A DNA stretch of 64,000 bases from Embleya scabrispora. GTDB taxonomy: Bacteria; Actinomycetota; Actinomycetes; Streptomycetales; Streptomycetaceae. The position numbers and the translations under genes are program-made. The notes under the pieces are model-generated. The model was not told where the DNA came from and searched no databases. It was given only the letters and a program-made list of their open reading frames with translations. Below are positions 36,768-46,348 of this stretch, one piece after another. Within the stretch, counting starts at the first letter, position 1, and each line of letters opens with the position of its first letter. The stretch lies in assembly GCF_002024165.1 (NCBI RefSeq), contig NZ_MWQN01000001.1, forward strand, positions 6,758,001 through 6,822,000, given 5' to 3'.

Positions 36768-37397
36768 ATGGGAGCGACGCCGGAACGCCGCGAGGTCACC
36801 GAACTCGAAGCACTGAAGGCACTCGCCCATCCCCGGCGGCAACGGATCCTGCGACAACTGGAGGTGGGCGGTCCGGCCACATCCGCGACGCTGGCCCGCT
36901 CCCTGGACCTGAACACCGGCGCGACCAGCTACCACCTCCGGGAACTGGCCCGGCACGGCTTCGTGGAGGATTTCGACGACCACGAGGCGCACGGCCGGGA
37001 GCGGTGGTGGCGCGCCGTGCGTCGGGATCTGCGGTTCCCGCCGCGCGGCGAGCAGAGCGCCGAGGTCCGCCCGGTGGTCGACGAGATGACCCGCCTGGTC
37101 TTCGCGGCCGACCTCCAAGACTTCCTCGACGCGAACACCGCGCCCAGGGCCGGGGAGGAGACGGACATGCCGTACTCGCGCGGCACCATCCACGTCACCC
37201 CGGCCGAACTGGGCGAGTTCTTCGAGGAGTACATCGCCCTCCTGAACCGATACAAGCGCACCGGCCCGCTGCCTGACGGGGTGCGGGCGGTACAGACCCG
37301 GTTCTTCACGTACCGGTCCCCGGTGACCGGGGCGGGGACACACCTGCCCGGGACGGACGCGCCGGGGAGCGGCGAGCCGGGGGCGGGCGAGTCCTGA
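36768..37397 (+). CDS. ArsR-like winged-helix regulator
   Basis: This 209-aa protein has an HTH_20/ArsR winged helix (LEALKALAHPRRQRILRQLE, LARSLDLNTGATSYHLRELARHGFVED) in residues 12-85, followed by a C-terminal region with PVVDEMTRLVFAADLQDFLD and VTPAELGEFFEEYIALLNRYK resembling other actinomycete regulators that sit next to exporters. ATG 36768 was chosen because the upstream extension covers the operator palindrome. It precedes the FtsE/FtsX-type ABC genes and is probably their repressor. Confidence 0.88.
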   Translation: MGATPERREVTELEALKALAHPRRQRILRQLEVGGPATSATLARSLDLNTGATSYHLRELARHGFVEDFDDHEAHGRERWWRAVRRDLRFPPRGEQSAEVRPVVDEMTRLVFAADLQDFLDANTAPRAGEETDMPYSRGTIHVTPAELGEFFEEYIALLNRYKRTGPLPDGVRAVQTRFFTYRSPVTGAGTHLPGTDAPGSGEPGAGES

Positions 37398-37566
37398 GCG
37401 ACCGGGATCGTCCGCGACACCCCCGGCACGCCCGGCACCCCCGGCACCCCATCGCGTACCGGCCCGTCCGGCGCCGTTCGGGCCGCGTCCGCGTTCCCGC
37501 GCGGGCGGCACCGGCGGCACGCGCACCACCACGATCCGACACCCGAGACAAGGGCGACGCCGCACC

Positions 37567-38319
37567 ATGAGTTCCCACGAGCAGATACCCGAAGCCGTGT
37601 CCCTGATCGGAGTCGGACGCGTGCACGGCAAGGGCACCGCCGCCGTCACCGCGCTGAGTGACGTCACCGTCGGCATCTCCCGCGGCAGCTTCACCGCGGT
37701 CATGGGCCCCTCGGGCTCCGGGAAGAGCACGTTCCTGCAATGTGCGGCCGGTCTGGACCGGCCGACCAGCGGCACCGTACGGCTCGGCGAGACCGACCTG
37801 TCCGGGCTGAACGAGACCGGACTGACCGAACTGCGCCGCGAGCGCGTCGGCTTCGTCTTCCAGGCGTTCAACCTGATGCCCTCGCTGACCGTGCTGGAGA
37901 ACATCACGCTGCCGCTGCGTCTGGCCGGCCGCAAGGCGGACCGCGAGTGGCTTGCCGAGATCGTCCGGCGGGTGGGTCTGACCGGGCGTACCGAACACCG
38001 CCCGGCCGAGTTGTCCGGTGGCCAGCAGCAGCGCGTCGCGATCGCCCGCGCGCTGGTCACCCGGCCCGAGGTGGTCTTCGCCGACGAACCCACGGGCGCG
38101 CTGGACACGGTCACCGCCAAGGAGGTGCTGGTCCTGCTCCGGGACACGGTGGACACGATGGGGCAGACCGTGGTGATGGTCACCCACGACCCGGTCGCCG
38201 CCTCCTACGCCGACGAGGTGCTGTTCCTCGCCGACGGCCGGATCACCGACCGGCTCGCCGGGGCGAGCGCCGAGCAGATCGCGGACCGGATGACCCACCT
38301 GGGCGCGTGGGCCGCCTGA
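37567..38319 (+). CDS. MacB/FtsE-type ABC transporter ATPase
   Basis: This 250-aa nucleotide-binding subunit has Walker A GPSGSGKST near residue 49, Q-loop FVFQAFNLMPS near 98, signature LSGGQQQRVAIARAL near 152, Walker B VVFADEPTGALD and the H-loop THDP. The sequence is of the LolD/MacB exporter group that pairs with FtsX-like permeases. It overlaps the permease start by one base (TGATG). A region of CCCGGCAC-type short repeats (about 37420-37450) separates it from the ArsR-like gene. Confidence 0.95.
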   Translation: MSSHEQIPEAVSLIGVGRVHGKGTAAVTALSDVTVGISRGSFTAVMGPSGSGKSTFLQCAAGLDRPTSGTVRLGETDLSGLNETGLTELRRERVGFVFQAFNLMPSLTVLENITLPLRLAGRKADREWLAEIVRRVGLTGRTEHRPAELSGGQQQRVAIARALVTRPEVVFADEPTGALDTVTAKEVLVLLRDTVDTMGQTVVMVTHDPVAASYADEVLFLADGRITDRLAGASAEQIADRMTHLGAWAA

Positions 38320-40856
38320 TGCTCTTCCTCGCCCTGCGTACGCTGCGCGCCCGAAAAGGCGGCTTCATCGGCGCGTTCGTCGCGCTGATCTGCGCCGCCG
38401 CCCTGGTCACCGCGTGCGGCGCGCTCCTGGAGACCGGCCTGCGCGGCGACATCCGCGTCGAACGCTACGCCGCCACCGACACCGTGGTCACCGCCGACCA
38501 GAACCTGCACTGGACCAAGCACAAGAAGGGCAAGACCAAGGTCAAGTCCAAGCCGCTGACCGAGCACGCCTGGCTGGACGGTGCCGCCGTGGACCGGCTG
38601 CGCACGATCCCCGGCGTGGAGGTGGTGCCCGAACTGACCTTTTCCGCCCACGTGCTCACCGCCGGCGGGCGAGCCCTGGACACCGACGACAACGCGTGGG
38701 GGCACGCGTGGGAGTCGGCGCGGCTGACCCCGTTCGGGCTGCGCGCGGGTCGCGCCCCGGCGGCGGCCGGCGAGATCGTGCTGGACGCGGACCTGGCCCG
38801 GCGGGCCCGAGTCGAGGTCGGCGGCACGGTCACCGTGCAGGCCGGACAGGCCCCCGACACCTACCGTGTGGTGGGCGTCGCGTCGCCGCCCGGTCGGGAC
38901 GCGTTGGCCCGGCAGGCCACCGTGTTCTTCGGGACCGAGGACGCCCGGCGGCTGGCCGGCCACCCCGGACAGGTCGCGGCGGTGGGCCTGTTCGCCGCCC
39001 CGGGCGCGGACCCGGGCACCGTGCGCAAGGCCGCGAAGACGGCCCTCGCGGGGACCGGCGCGCAGGTACGGACCGGTACCGATCGTGGCCCCGCGGAGTT
39101 CCCGGCGGCGGCCAAGGCCCGGGTCACCCTGATCAGCCTCGGCGGCGCGCTCGGCGGTACCTCGCTCCTGGTGGCCGTCCTGGTCGTGGTGGGCACGTTC
39201 GCGTTGTCCGTCCAGCAGCGTCGGCGGGAGATCGCGCTGCTGCGCGCGATCGGCGCGACGCCCCGGCAGATCCGGCGCATGGTGGGCCGCGAGGCGCTGG
39301 TGGTCGGCCTGCTCGCGGGCGCGCTCGGTGCCTTCGCCGGCCTCGGCCTGGCCCGTTGGCTGCACGCACGGTTCGTCGCGTTCGGCGCGATGCCGGACAC
39401 GCTGGAATTGAGGCTCGGCCCCTTCCCGCTGATCGGCGCGGCACTGCTGACCCTGGTCGCGGCCTGGACCGCGGCCCGCGTGTCGGTCCGGCGCGCGGCG
39501 CGGGTGCGGCCCACCGAGGCCCTGGCCGACGCGGCGATCGAACGGCCCCGGGTGGGCGTCGGGCGACTGATCGGCGGGCTGATCGCGGCGGCGGGCTACG
39601 CCGTGCTGCTCCTGGTGCTCAGCGGGTTGGACACCGAGCCCAAGTCCACCCCCGTCACGTTCCTCACGGTGATCCTGGCCGCCGTCGCGATCGCGCTGCT
39701 CGGTCCGATCGTGGCCCGCGCGGCGACCGCCGTGTTCGGCGCGGTGGTCGGGCGCCTGTCGCCGGTGAGCGGCTTCCTGGCCGCGCGCAACGCCCGGGCC
39801 GCGGCCGAGCGGGTGGCCGCCGTGGTCACCCCGCTGAGCCTGGCGGTGGCGATGGCCTCGACCATCCTGTTCACCCAGACCACCGCGAGCCACGCCGCCC
39901 AGGAGCAGGCGAAGGCGGGCACGTTGGCGTCGTACACGCTGGCCGCCGGCCCCGGCGTACCCGGTCGGGCGGCCGAGGCGGCGCGTGTGGTGCCCGGGGT
40001 CGAGGTGGTCACCGAGGTGCTGCACACGCTCGTGCGGGCCGGCCAGGACAAGTTCCCCGCCCAGGGCGTCACGCCGAGGGGCCTGGAGCGCACGCTCGAC
40101 CCGAAGACGACGTCCGGCTCGTTGGCGGCGATGACCGACACCACGGTCGCGGTGAGCGACCTGGCCGCCAAGACCAAGGGAGTCGGGGTGGGCGACGATC
40201 TCGAGGTCACGATGGGCGACGGCGTGGCGGTCACGTTCAAGGTGGTCGCGGTCTACGAACGCGGCCTCGGCTTCGGCGACCTGACCCTGCCGTACACGGT
40301 CACGGCGGCGCACGTGGACCGGCCGGCCGCCGCGGCGGCGCTGATCTCCGGGACACCCGCGTTGTCCCGGGAGCCGCTGCGGCGCGCGATGGCCGACTTC
40401 CCCGGGGTCCGGGTGCTCGACCGCGGCGAGGTCGAACAGGCCCGGCGGGACCGGGCCGGCGCCCAGGCCCAGGTCAACTACGTCGCGATGGGGCTGATCA
40501 TCGCGTTCACCGGGATCGCCGTGGTGAACACGCTGGTGATGGCCACTTCGGCCCGGCGGCGCGAGTTCGCGCTGCTGCGACTGGTGGGTACCACCCGCCG
40601 ACAGGTGATGCGGATGTTGCGCTGGGAGACCGGGGCGGTGGTGCTGCTCGCCGCCGGGCTGGGCTCGCTGGTCGCCTACGCGACGCTGACCGCGTACAGC
40701 GTGGGCATGACCAAGAGCGCGTCGCCGTACGCGCCGCCGTTGACCTACGCGACCGTGGTGGTCGTGGCGGCGGGGTTGGCACTGTTGTCGACGGTGGTGC
40801 CGGCGCGGGTCGCGCTGCGAGGGAACCCGGCGGACACGATGGGGCTGCGCGACTGA
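38319..40856 (+). CDS. FtsX-like ABC permease (two-unit)
   Basis: This 845-aa permease has an N-terminal TM (ALRTLRARKGGFIGAFVALICAAALVTACG core), a large extracytoplasmic MacB-type domain, and two FtsX blocks of three to four TMs each. The blocks contain SVQQRRREIALLRAIGATPRQIRRMV and TSARRREFALLRLVGTTRRQVMRML, the conserved cytoplasmic coupling segments. A second periplasmic-like domain lies between. The Lys-rich segment KHKKGKTKVKSK near residue 66 is unusual. It probably exports a peptide, lipid or antibiotic under the ArsR-like regulator. Confidence 0.93.
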   Translation: MLFLALRTLRARKGGFIGAFVALICAAALVTACGALLETGLRGDIRVERYAATDTVVTADQNLHWTKHKKGKTKVKSKPLTEHAWLDGAAVDRLRTIPGVEVVPELTFSAHVLTAGGRALDTDDNAWGHAWESARLTPFGLRAGRAPAAAGEIVLDADLARRARVEVGGTVTVQAGQAPDTYRVVGVASPPGRDALARQATVFFGTEDARRLAGHPGQVAAVGLFAAPGADPGTVRKAAKTALAGTGAQVRTGTDRGPAEFPAAAKARVTLISLGGALGGTSLLVAVLVVVGTFALSVQQRRREIALLRAIGATPRQIRRMVGREALVVGLLAGALGAFAGLGLARWLHARFVAFGAMPDTLELRLGPFPLIGAALLTLVAAWTAARVSVRRAARVRPTEALADAAIERPRVGVGRLIGGLIAAAGYAVLLLVLSGLDTEPKSTPVTFLTVILAAVAIALLGPIVARAATAVFGAVVGRLSPVSGFLAARNARAAAERVAAVVTPLSLAVAMASTILFTQTTASHAAQEQAKAGTLASYTLAAGPGVPGRAAEAARVVPGVEVVTEVLHTLVRAGQDKFPAQGVTPRGLERTLDPKTTSGSLAAMTDTTVAVSDLAAKTKGVGVGDDLEVTMGDGVAVTFKVVAVYERGLGFGDLTLPYTVTAAHVDRPAAAAALISGTPALSREPLRRAMADFPGVRVLDRGEVEQARRDRAGAQAQVNYVAMGLIIAFTGIAVVNTLVMATSARRREFALLRLVGTTRRQVMRMLRWETGAVVLLAAGLGSLVAYATLTAYSVGMTKSASPYAPPLTYATVVVVAAGLALLSTVVPARVALRGNPADTMGLRD

Positions 40857-40877
40857 TCGCCGGGCGAGCGGGGGAAT

Positions 40878-40906
40878 GCCGGCCGGGCCTGGGTGGCCCG
40901 GCCGGC
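40878..40906. terminator. Bidirectional terminator
   Basis: A perfect 11-bp stem GCCGGCCGGGC / GCCCGGCCGGC with a 7-nt loop separates the convergent permease and flavodoxin-fold genes. Confidence 0.8.
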
Positions 40907-40941
40907 GCTGTGTTGTGGGGGAGTCGGGTGGAGTGGGTGCG

Positions 40942-41541
40942 TCAGACCGTGGTCGGGGCGAGTTCGGCGATCGCCGCCTCGGCGGCGTCCAGGATGTCGC
41001 CGTCGTGCGCGCCGGTGGCGACCGTGTCGTGGAAGAGCCGGACTCGGGCATCCTCGATGCCACAGAAGTGGGAGATGCCCACGCGGAGTCGGCGATCGAG
41101 CAGGTCGTCCCAACCGCCCTCGGCGAAGTGTTCGCGCGAGTAGCCGGCCAGGCCCAGCCACACCATGCGCCTGCCGGCCAGTCGCGGGCGGCTGCGACCG
41201 TAGGCGAAGCCGTGGTTCCAGACCCGGTCGACCCAGCCCTGGAGCAGCGCGGGCAGGCCGAACCACCACACGGGGAAGACCACGACGATGGTGTCCGCGG
41301 CCTCGATCCGGGCCATGTGTGCCCGAACCTCGGGACTGTAGAGCTTGTCCCGGTCGGACCAGTCCGGCTCGTCCTCGACCGTCATCCTCGGGTCGAATCC
41401 CTCGGCGTGCAGGTCGAGTACGTCCACGGTGTGGCCGTCGGCGAGCAGTCGGGCGTGTGCACGCGCGGCGACCCGGGCGGTGAGCGAGTCGGCGCGTGGG
41501 TGGGCGACGACGAGGAGGGCGTGCGGGGCGGTGCCGGTCAT
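40942..41541 (-). CDS. NAD(P)H dehydrogenase (quinone), flavodoxin-like fold
   Basis: This 199-aa protein has the MdaB/KefF-type flavodoxin pattern: LLVVAHPRADSLTARV (FMN phosphate loop), IEAADTIVVVFPVWWFGLPALLQGWVDRVWNHGFAY (isoalloxazine-binding segment) and GLAGYSREHF. It reduces quinones or other acceptors with NAD(P)H using FMN or FAD. ATG 41541 is the first Met of the conserved frame. It lies 26 bp after the MDR oxidoreductase stop, suggesting a two-gene redox operon. Confidence 0.92.
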   Translation of the reverse strand: MTGTAPHALLVVAHPRADSLTARVAARAHARLLADGHTVDVLDLHAEGFDPRMTVEDEPDWSDRDKLYSPEVRAHMARIEAADTIVVVFPVWWFGLPALLQGWVDRVWNHGFAYGRSRPRLAGRRMVWLGLAGYSREHFAEGGWDDLLDRRLRVGISHFCGIEDARVRLFHDTVATGAHDGDILDAAEAAIAELAPTTV

Positions 41542-41567
41542 GTCGTGACCTCGTTTCCGGAGAGGGG

Positions 41568-42596
41568 TCAGTCGGCCAGACGAACGAGCATCTTGCCGGT
41601 GTTGGCGCCGCTCAGTACGCCCAGGAACGCGGCGGGAGCCCGGTCGAGGCCGTCGAACACGGTCTCCTCGGTGTGCAACGATCCGTCGGCGATCCAGTCG
41701 ACGGCGCGGCCGATGTACTCGGGGAACAGCGCCAGATGGTCGGTGACCAACATCCCGCGCAGGTTCAGCCGCCGGATGTACGCCTGGAAGAGATTGCTCG
41801 GGCCGGGCACCGGCTCGGTCGCGTTGTAGCCGCTGATCGCGCCGATCAGCGCGAACCGGGCGCCGACCTTGGCGTTGCCGATCGCCGCTTCGAGGTGGTC
41901 GCCGCCGACGTGGTCCAGGTAGACGTCGATGCCCTCGGGCGCGGCCTGGGCCAACTGCTCGCCGATCGCGCCGGCCCGATAGTCGAGGGCGATGTCGTAG
42001 CCGAAGTCGGCGCGCAGCCGGGCGGCCTTGGCCGGGCCGCCGGCCGAACCGATCACCTTCGCCGCGCCCAGCTTGCGGGCGATCTGTCCGGCCACGCTGC
42101 CCACCGCGCCGGCCGCGCCGGAGACGAACACCGTGTCGCCCGGCCTGACCTCGGCCACCTCGGTGAGCGCGGCGTATGCGGTCAGACCGGGGGTGCCGAG
42201 TACGCCGAGATACGCCTGGGCGGGCACGGCGGAGGTGTCCACGACGATCGTGGTCGCCGCGTCGACGACCGCGTACTCGCGCCAGCCGGCGAAGTGCGAC
42301 ACGGTCGCGCCGACCGGGACGGTGTCGGCACGGGAGGCGATCACCTCGCCGATCGCGCTGCCGTCGAGGGCGGCGCCGAGCGCGAAGGGTGGGATGTACG
42401 ACTCGACGTCGTCCATGCGACCGCGCATGTAGGGGTCGACGGACATCCAGGTGTTGCGGACCAGGACCTGGCCCTCGGTCAGGGCCGGGATCTCGGCGGT
42501 GACCAGGGCGAAGTCGGCGGCGGTGGGGGCGCCGACGGGGCGGGCGGCGAGGCGGATCTCGCGGCCGGTGGTGACGGGGGTGGTGGTGACGGACAT
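41568..42596 (-). CDS. NADP-dependent medium-chain oxidoreductase (PTGR/CurA-like)
   Basis: This 342-aa MDR protein has the N-terminal GroES-like fold with VRNTWMSVDPYMRGRM, characteristic of prostaglandin reductase/curcumin reductase relatives, and the Rossmann motif VFVSGAAGAVGSVAGQIARKLGA near residue 150. YLDHVGGDHL and FALIGAISGYN follow. No zinc ligands are present, as expected for enoyl or quinone reductases. It is the first gene of a redox pair with the flavodoxin-like protein and is divergent from the SARP regulator. Confidence 0.93.
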   Translation of the reverse strand: MSVTTTPVTTGREIRLAARPVGAPTAADFALVTAEIPALTEGQVLVRNTWMSVDPYMRGRMDDVESYIPPFALGAALDGSAIGEVIASRADTVPVGATVSHFAGWREYAVVDAATTIVVDTSAVPAQAYLGVLGTPGLTAYAALTEVAEVRPGDTVFVSGAAGAVGSVAGQIARKLGAAKVIGSAGGPAKAARLRADFGYDIALDYRAGAIGEQLAQAAPEGIDVYLDHVGGDHLEAAIGNAKVGARFALIGAISGYNATEPVPGPSNLFQAYIRRLNLRGMLVTDHLALFPEYIGRAVDWIADGSLHTEETVFDGLDRAPAAFLGVLSGANTGKMLVRLAD

Positions 42597-42746
42597 GATG
42601 GGCTCCGGGTTCCGGTGGGCGGTTCGGGGTGTTCCGAACTCGATGGCAGGACTCTGTCGCCGGCCGCGCACGAAATCCTGGGGGTTTGCGCACGGTCCCT
42701 GGCCGGGGGCCGTCAGAGCCCGGTTGACCTGCGATAACGTGGCGGC

Positions 42747-45700
42747 ATGCGCTTCGGGGTGATGGGTCCGCTGGCGGTGTGGACGGCGGACGGGCAACCG
42801 GTGCGGGTCCCGGAGTCGAAGGTGCGGGCGCTGCTCGCGGATCTGCTCGTCCATCGGGGGCGGCCGGTGTCGGCGGATCGGCTCGTGGAGGACCTGTGGG
42901 GCGCGGATCCGCCGGGCAATCCGGCCAATACGCTCCAGACCAAGGTGTCCCAGCTGCGTCGGGCGCTGGGCGGGCCGGAGTCGGTGGTCCGGCGGCCGGC
43001 GGGCTATCAGCTGCGGATCGAGTCGCACGCGGTGGATGCGGACCGGTTCGCCGACCTGACCGCGCGGGCGCGGGCGAGCGACGACGTGCGGGTGCGGGCG
43101 GGGCTGCTCGCGGACGCGCTCGCGCTGTGGCGTGGGCCGGCGTTCGCGGACTTCCGGGACGAGGAGTTCGCCCGCGCGGCGATCACCCGGCTCGAGGAGG
43201 CGCGGCTGACCGCCGTGGAGGAGCAGGCCGAGGCGCGCCTGGAATTGGGCGAACACGCGCTGCTGGCCGACGAGTTGGCGGAATGGGTGGAGCTGAATCC
43301 GGTGCGTGAGCGGTTGCGGGCCGCGCAGCTGCGCGCGTTGTACCGGGCCGGGCGGCAGGAGGAGGCGCTGGCCCGATATGCGGAGTTCCGCGAGCGGTTG
43401 GCGGACGAACTCGGTCTGGATCCGGGGCCGGAACTGGCGGCGTTGCAGCGGGCGATCCTGGCTCGGGATCCGAGCCTGGGTGGAGGTGCCGCGGTTGCCG
43501 CGCCGGCCGCGCCGGCGGACGGTCCTGCGGGCGGCGCGGTGGCTGGGGCGCCGGCTCGTTCGCGGAGCAATCTGCCTGCCGCGTTGACCGAGTTGGTCGG
43601 GCGTGCGGAGGCCGTCGTCGAGGTGGACGGGCTGCTGCGGGGCGGTCGGCTGGTGACGTTGACCGGGCCCGGCGGGGTGGGGAAGACCCGGTTGGCGCTG
43701 GCGTGCGCGGCGCGGGCGACGGACGACTACCCGGACGGGGTCTGGCTGGTCGAACTGGCCGGGCGGCGCGAACCGGACGGCGCCGAGATCGCCGACGCGA
43801 TCGCCTCGGCGCTGGGCATTCGGGACGAGCGGGCCGTGGGTGCGGGGTATCGGGTGTCCGAGTCGCGCGCCCGGGTGGCGGACGCGCTGCGCGGGCGGCG
43901 GGTGTTGCTGGTCCTGGACAACTGCGAGCACGTGATCGAGCCGGTCGCCGAGGTGGTCGACCAACTGCTGCGGGCCGCGCCCGGGTTGCGGATCCTGGCC
44001 ACCAGCCGGGAGCCGTTGGCGGTGGCCGGCGAGGTGCTGTCGGTGGTGCGGCCGCTGGTGGTGCCGGCGGAGGGGGCGGATCCGGTGGCGTTGGCCGGGT
44101 CCTCGGCGGTACGGCTGTTCGTGGCCCGCGCGGCAGCGGCGGCGCCGGGGTTCGTGCTGGACGCGCACACGGCGGACGCGGTCGCGGCGATCTGCCGGCG
44201 GCTGGACGGGATCCCGCTGGCGTTGGAGCTGGCCGCGACCCGGGTGCGGGGGCTGGGCGTACACGGCCTCGCGGCGCGCTTGGACGACCGGTTCCGGGTG
44301 CTCGGGGTGGGGCGACGCGGGGCGCCGGTGCGGCAGCAGACGTTGCGCGCGATGATCGATTGGAGCTGGGAACTGCTCGGCGGCGCGGAGCGGGTGGTGT
44401 TGCGGCGGCTCGCGATCCACGGGGACGGCTGCGCTCCGGAGGCGGCCGAGGCGGTGTGCGCGGGCGGCGAGGTGGAGCGTGCCGACGTGCTGGACCTGGT
44501 CGGTCGGTTGGTGGACCGTTCGCTGGTGGTGGTCGTCGAGGGGCCGGCCGGGCCCAGGTATCGGCTGCTCGAGTCGGTCGCCGCCTACTGTGTGGAACGG
44601 CTGGATGCGGCAGGGGAGTTGGTGGCGGTTCAGGAGCGACACGACCGCCATCTGGCCGATGTGGTCGAGCGCGCCGGGCCTCGGCTGTACGGACCGGAGC
44701 AGTGCGAGTGGCTGGCTCGGCTGGACGCGGAGCGGGTGAACCTGGGCAACGCGCTGGAGGGCGCGGTGCGGTGCGGGGACGCGGGGCTTGCGCTGCGGCT
44801 GGCGGGTGGGGCCGCGTGGTACCGGTTCCTGCGGGGGCGCTATCGGGAGGCGCGGCGGGCGTTGGCGGCGGCGTTGGCGGTGGAGGGTGCCGGTGCCGGT
44901 GCCGGTGCCGGTGCCGGCGCCGGTGCGGGTGAGGTGGTGCGGGCGGCGGCGGGGGCGTGGGAGGCCGGGTTCGCGATGTTGACCGGGGAGGGCGGGGATC
45001 CGCTGGGGCGTAGCCGGGAGGCGGTGGCGGCCTATGCGGAGATCGTGGAGGGGCGGGCGCGGGCCGAGTGGTTCCTCGGACTGGCACACCTGCACGTGGG
45101 CGACGCGGACACCGGTGGCGAGCTGACCGAGCGGGCGCTCGTGGGGTTTCGGGCGACGGACGACGCGTGGGGGATCGCGGCGGCGCTGGCCGGTCGGGCG
45201 AAGTGGGCGATGTTCCGGGGCGACCTGGTCACGGCGGGCGAGGCCGCGGCGGACAGCGCGGCGCGGTTCGCCGGGTTGGGCGAGCGGTGGGGGCGGGTGC
45301 AGGCGTCGGACATGCTCGCGTATGTGGCCGAGGTGTCGGGGGAGTACGACCGGGCCGCCGCACTGCATCGCGAAGGGCTGCGCGGGGCCGAGGAGTTGGG
45401 GTTGTGGACCGACGTGTCGTATCGGCTCTCGGGGCTCGGCCGGATCGCGCTCCTGCGCGGCGACTTCGCGCGGGCGGCGGAGTTCCACGAGCGGGGGCGG
45501 CGGTTGGCGGTGGAGCAATCCGACCGGTTCGCGGAGGAGTTCGCCGAGGTCGGCCTGGGGCTGGGGGCGCGGCGGGCGGGGGATCCGGCGGCTGCTGAGC
45601 GGCATCTGCGCAATGCGCTGGAGTGGAATCGGCGGTTGCGGGAGGACTATGGGGTGCCCTACTACGGGGTGACGCTGCTGCTGGCCGAGTTGGGCTTCGT

Positions 45701-46034
45701 GGCGGAGTCGCGGGGGGACGCGGTCGCGGCGCGAGCGTTGCACGAGGAGGGGTTGGCGGCGGCGCGGGCCTCCGGCGATCCCCGGGCGGTCGCGCTGGCG
45801 CTGGAGGGGTTGGCCGGGGTCGAGGCGATCTCGGGGCGGGCGAGCGAGGCTGCGACGCTGTTGGGGCGGGCGGAGGCGCTGCGGGCTGCGGTCGGTGCGC
45901 CGTTGCCTGTCGGCGAGCGGGGTGACGTGTTGCGGATCGCCGGTGTGGCGCGGGCTGCGCTCGGGCCGGAGGCCTTCGACGTTGCCCACGCGGTGGGCGT
46001 CGCATCCCCGCCCCCGGCGCGTGCGCCAGGTTAG
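42747..46034 (+). CDS. SARP/AfsR-like regulator with NB-ARC ATPase and TPRs
   Basis: This 1095-aa protein starts with an OmpR-type DNA-binding domain (FGVMGPLAVW, RLVEDLWGADPPGNPANTLQ) and a BTAD domain to about residue 250. An NB-ARC/STAND ATPase has Walker A GPGGVGKTRLAL near 306, LLVLDNCEHV near 388 and the ILATSREPL sensor. About 400 residues of TPR-like helices form the C-terminus. It resembles AfsR and other large ATP-dependent activators of secondary metabolism. A Gly-Ala dipeptide run encoded by GGTGCC repeats lies near residue 715. The gene is divergent from the MDR oxidoreductase and convergent with the DUF6603 operon, so its target is not obvious. Confidence 0.93.
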   Translation: MRFGVMGPLAVWTADGQPVRVPESKVRALLADLLVHRGRPVSADRLVEDLWGADPPGNPANTLQTKVSQLRRALGGPESVVRRPAGYQLRIESHAVDADRFADLTARARASDDVRVRAGLLADALALWRGPAFADFRDEEFARAAITRLEEARLTAVEEQAEARLELGEHALLADELAEWVELNPVRERLRAAQLRALYRAGRQEEALARYAEFRERLADELGLDPGPELAALQRAILARDPSLGGGAAVAAPAAPADGPAGGAVAGAPARSRSNLPAALTELVGRAEAVVEVDGLLRGGRLVTLTGPGGVGKTRLALACAARATDDYPDGVWLVELAGRREPDGAEIADAIASALGIRDERAVGAGYRVSESRARVADALRGRRVLLVLDNCEHVIEPVAEVVDQLLRAAPGLRILATSREPLAVAGEVLSVVRPLVVPAEGADPVALAGSSAVRLFVARAAAAAPGFVLDAHTADAVAAICRRLDGIPLALELAATRVRGLGVHGLAARLDDRFRVLGVGRRGAPVRQQTLRAMIDWSWELLGGAERVVLRRLAIHGDGCAPEAAEAVCAGGEVERADVLDLVGRLVDRSLVVVVEGPAGPRYRLLESVAAYCVERLDAAGELVAVQERHDRHLADVVERAGPRLYGPEQCEWLARLDAERVNLGNALEGAVRCGDAGLALRLAGGAAWYRFLRGRYREARRALAAALAVEGAGAGAGAGAGAGAGEVVRAAAGAWEAGFAMLTGEGGDPLGRSREAVAAYAEIVEGRARAEWFLGLAHLHVGDADTGGELTERALVGFRATDDAWGIAAALAGRAKWAMFRGDLVTAGEAAADSAARFAGLGERWGRVQASDMLAYVAEVSGEYDRAAALHREGLRGAEELGLWTDVSYRLSGLGRIALLRGDFARAAEFHERGRRLAVEQSDRFAEEFAEVGLGLGARRAGDPAAAERHLRNALEWNRRLREDYGVPYYGVTLLLAELGFVAESRGDAVAARALHEEGLAAARASGDPRAVALALEGLAGVEAISGRASEAATLLGRAEALRAAVGAPLPVGERGDVLRIAGVARAALGPEAFDVAHAVGVASPPPARAPG
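44886..44927 (+). repeat. In-frame hexanucleotide repeat (GGTGCC) in the SARP gene
   Basis: Five perfect GGTGCC units (44886-44915), one GGCGCC and one GGTGCG encode an uninterrupted Gly-Ala run. It lies in the linker before the TPR region. Expansion or contraction would keep the frame. Confidence 0.9.
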
Positions 46035-46036
46035 CC

Positions 46037-46348
46037 CTCAAGCGCCGGCCGGGCTGTTTCGCCTCATGCGCCGGCGGGGCTGGTTGGCCTCAAGCGCCGG
46101 CCGGGCTGCTTCGCCTCATGCGCCGGCGGGGCTGGTTGGCCTCAAGCGCCGGCCGGGCTGCTTCGCCTCAAGCGCCGGCGGGGCTGTTTCGCCTCAAGCG
46201 CCGGTCGGGCTGCTTCGCCTCATGCGCCGGCGGGGCTGGTTGGCCTCAAGCGCCGGCCGGGCTGCTTCGCCTCAAGCGCCGGCGGGGCTGTTTCGCCTCA
46301 AGCGCCGGTCGGGCGGGTTGGCCTCGTGCGCCGGTCGGGCTGTTTTGC
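46037..46348. repeat. 26-bp tandem repeat array, 12 copies
   Basis: Twelve contiguous 26-bp units run from 46037 to 46348, followed by a degenerate thirteenth. The shared core is CGCCGG(C/T)(C/G)GGGCTG. Two main forms alternate: one beginning CTCAAG and ending TTCGC, the other beginning CTCATG and ending GGTTGGC. Units 5-8 and 9-12 share order, implying a 104-bp block duplication. It starts two bases after the SARP stop codon. The array is non-coding and has no unique spacers. Confidence 0.92.

Noticed and set aside
41568-45989. Minus-strand open frame of 1473 codons
   Set aside because: Only the part up to 42596 is the real MDR oxidoreductase; the rest is the Arg/Pro-rich shadow of the SARP gene on the other strand.
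46037-46348. CRISPR-like repeat array
   Set aside because: Units are contiguous 26-bp tandem copies with no unique spacers and no cas genes nearby.
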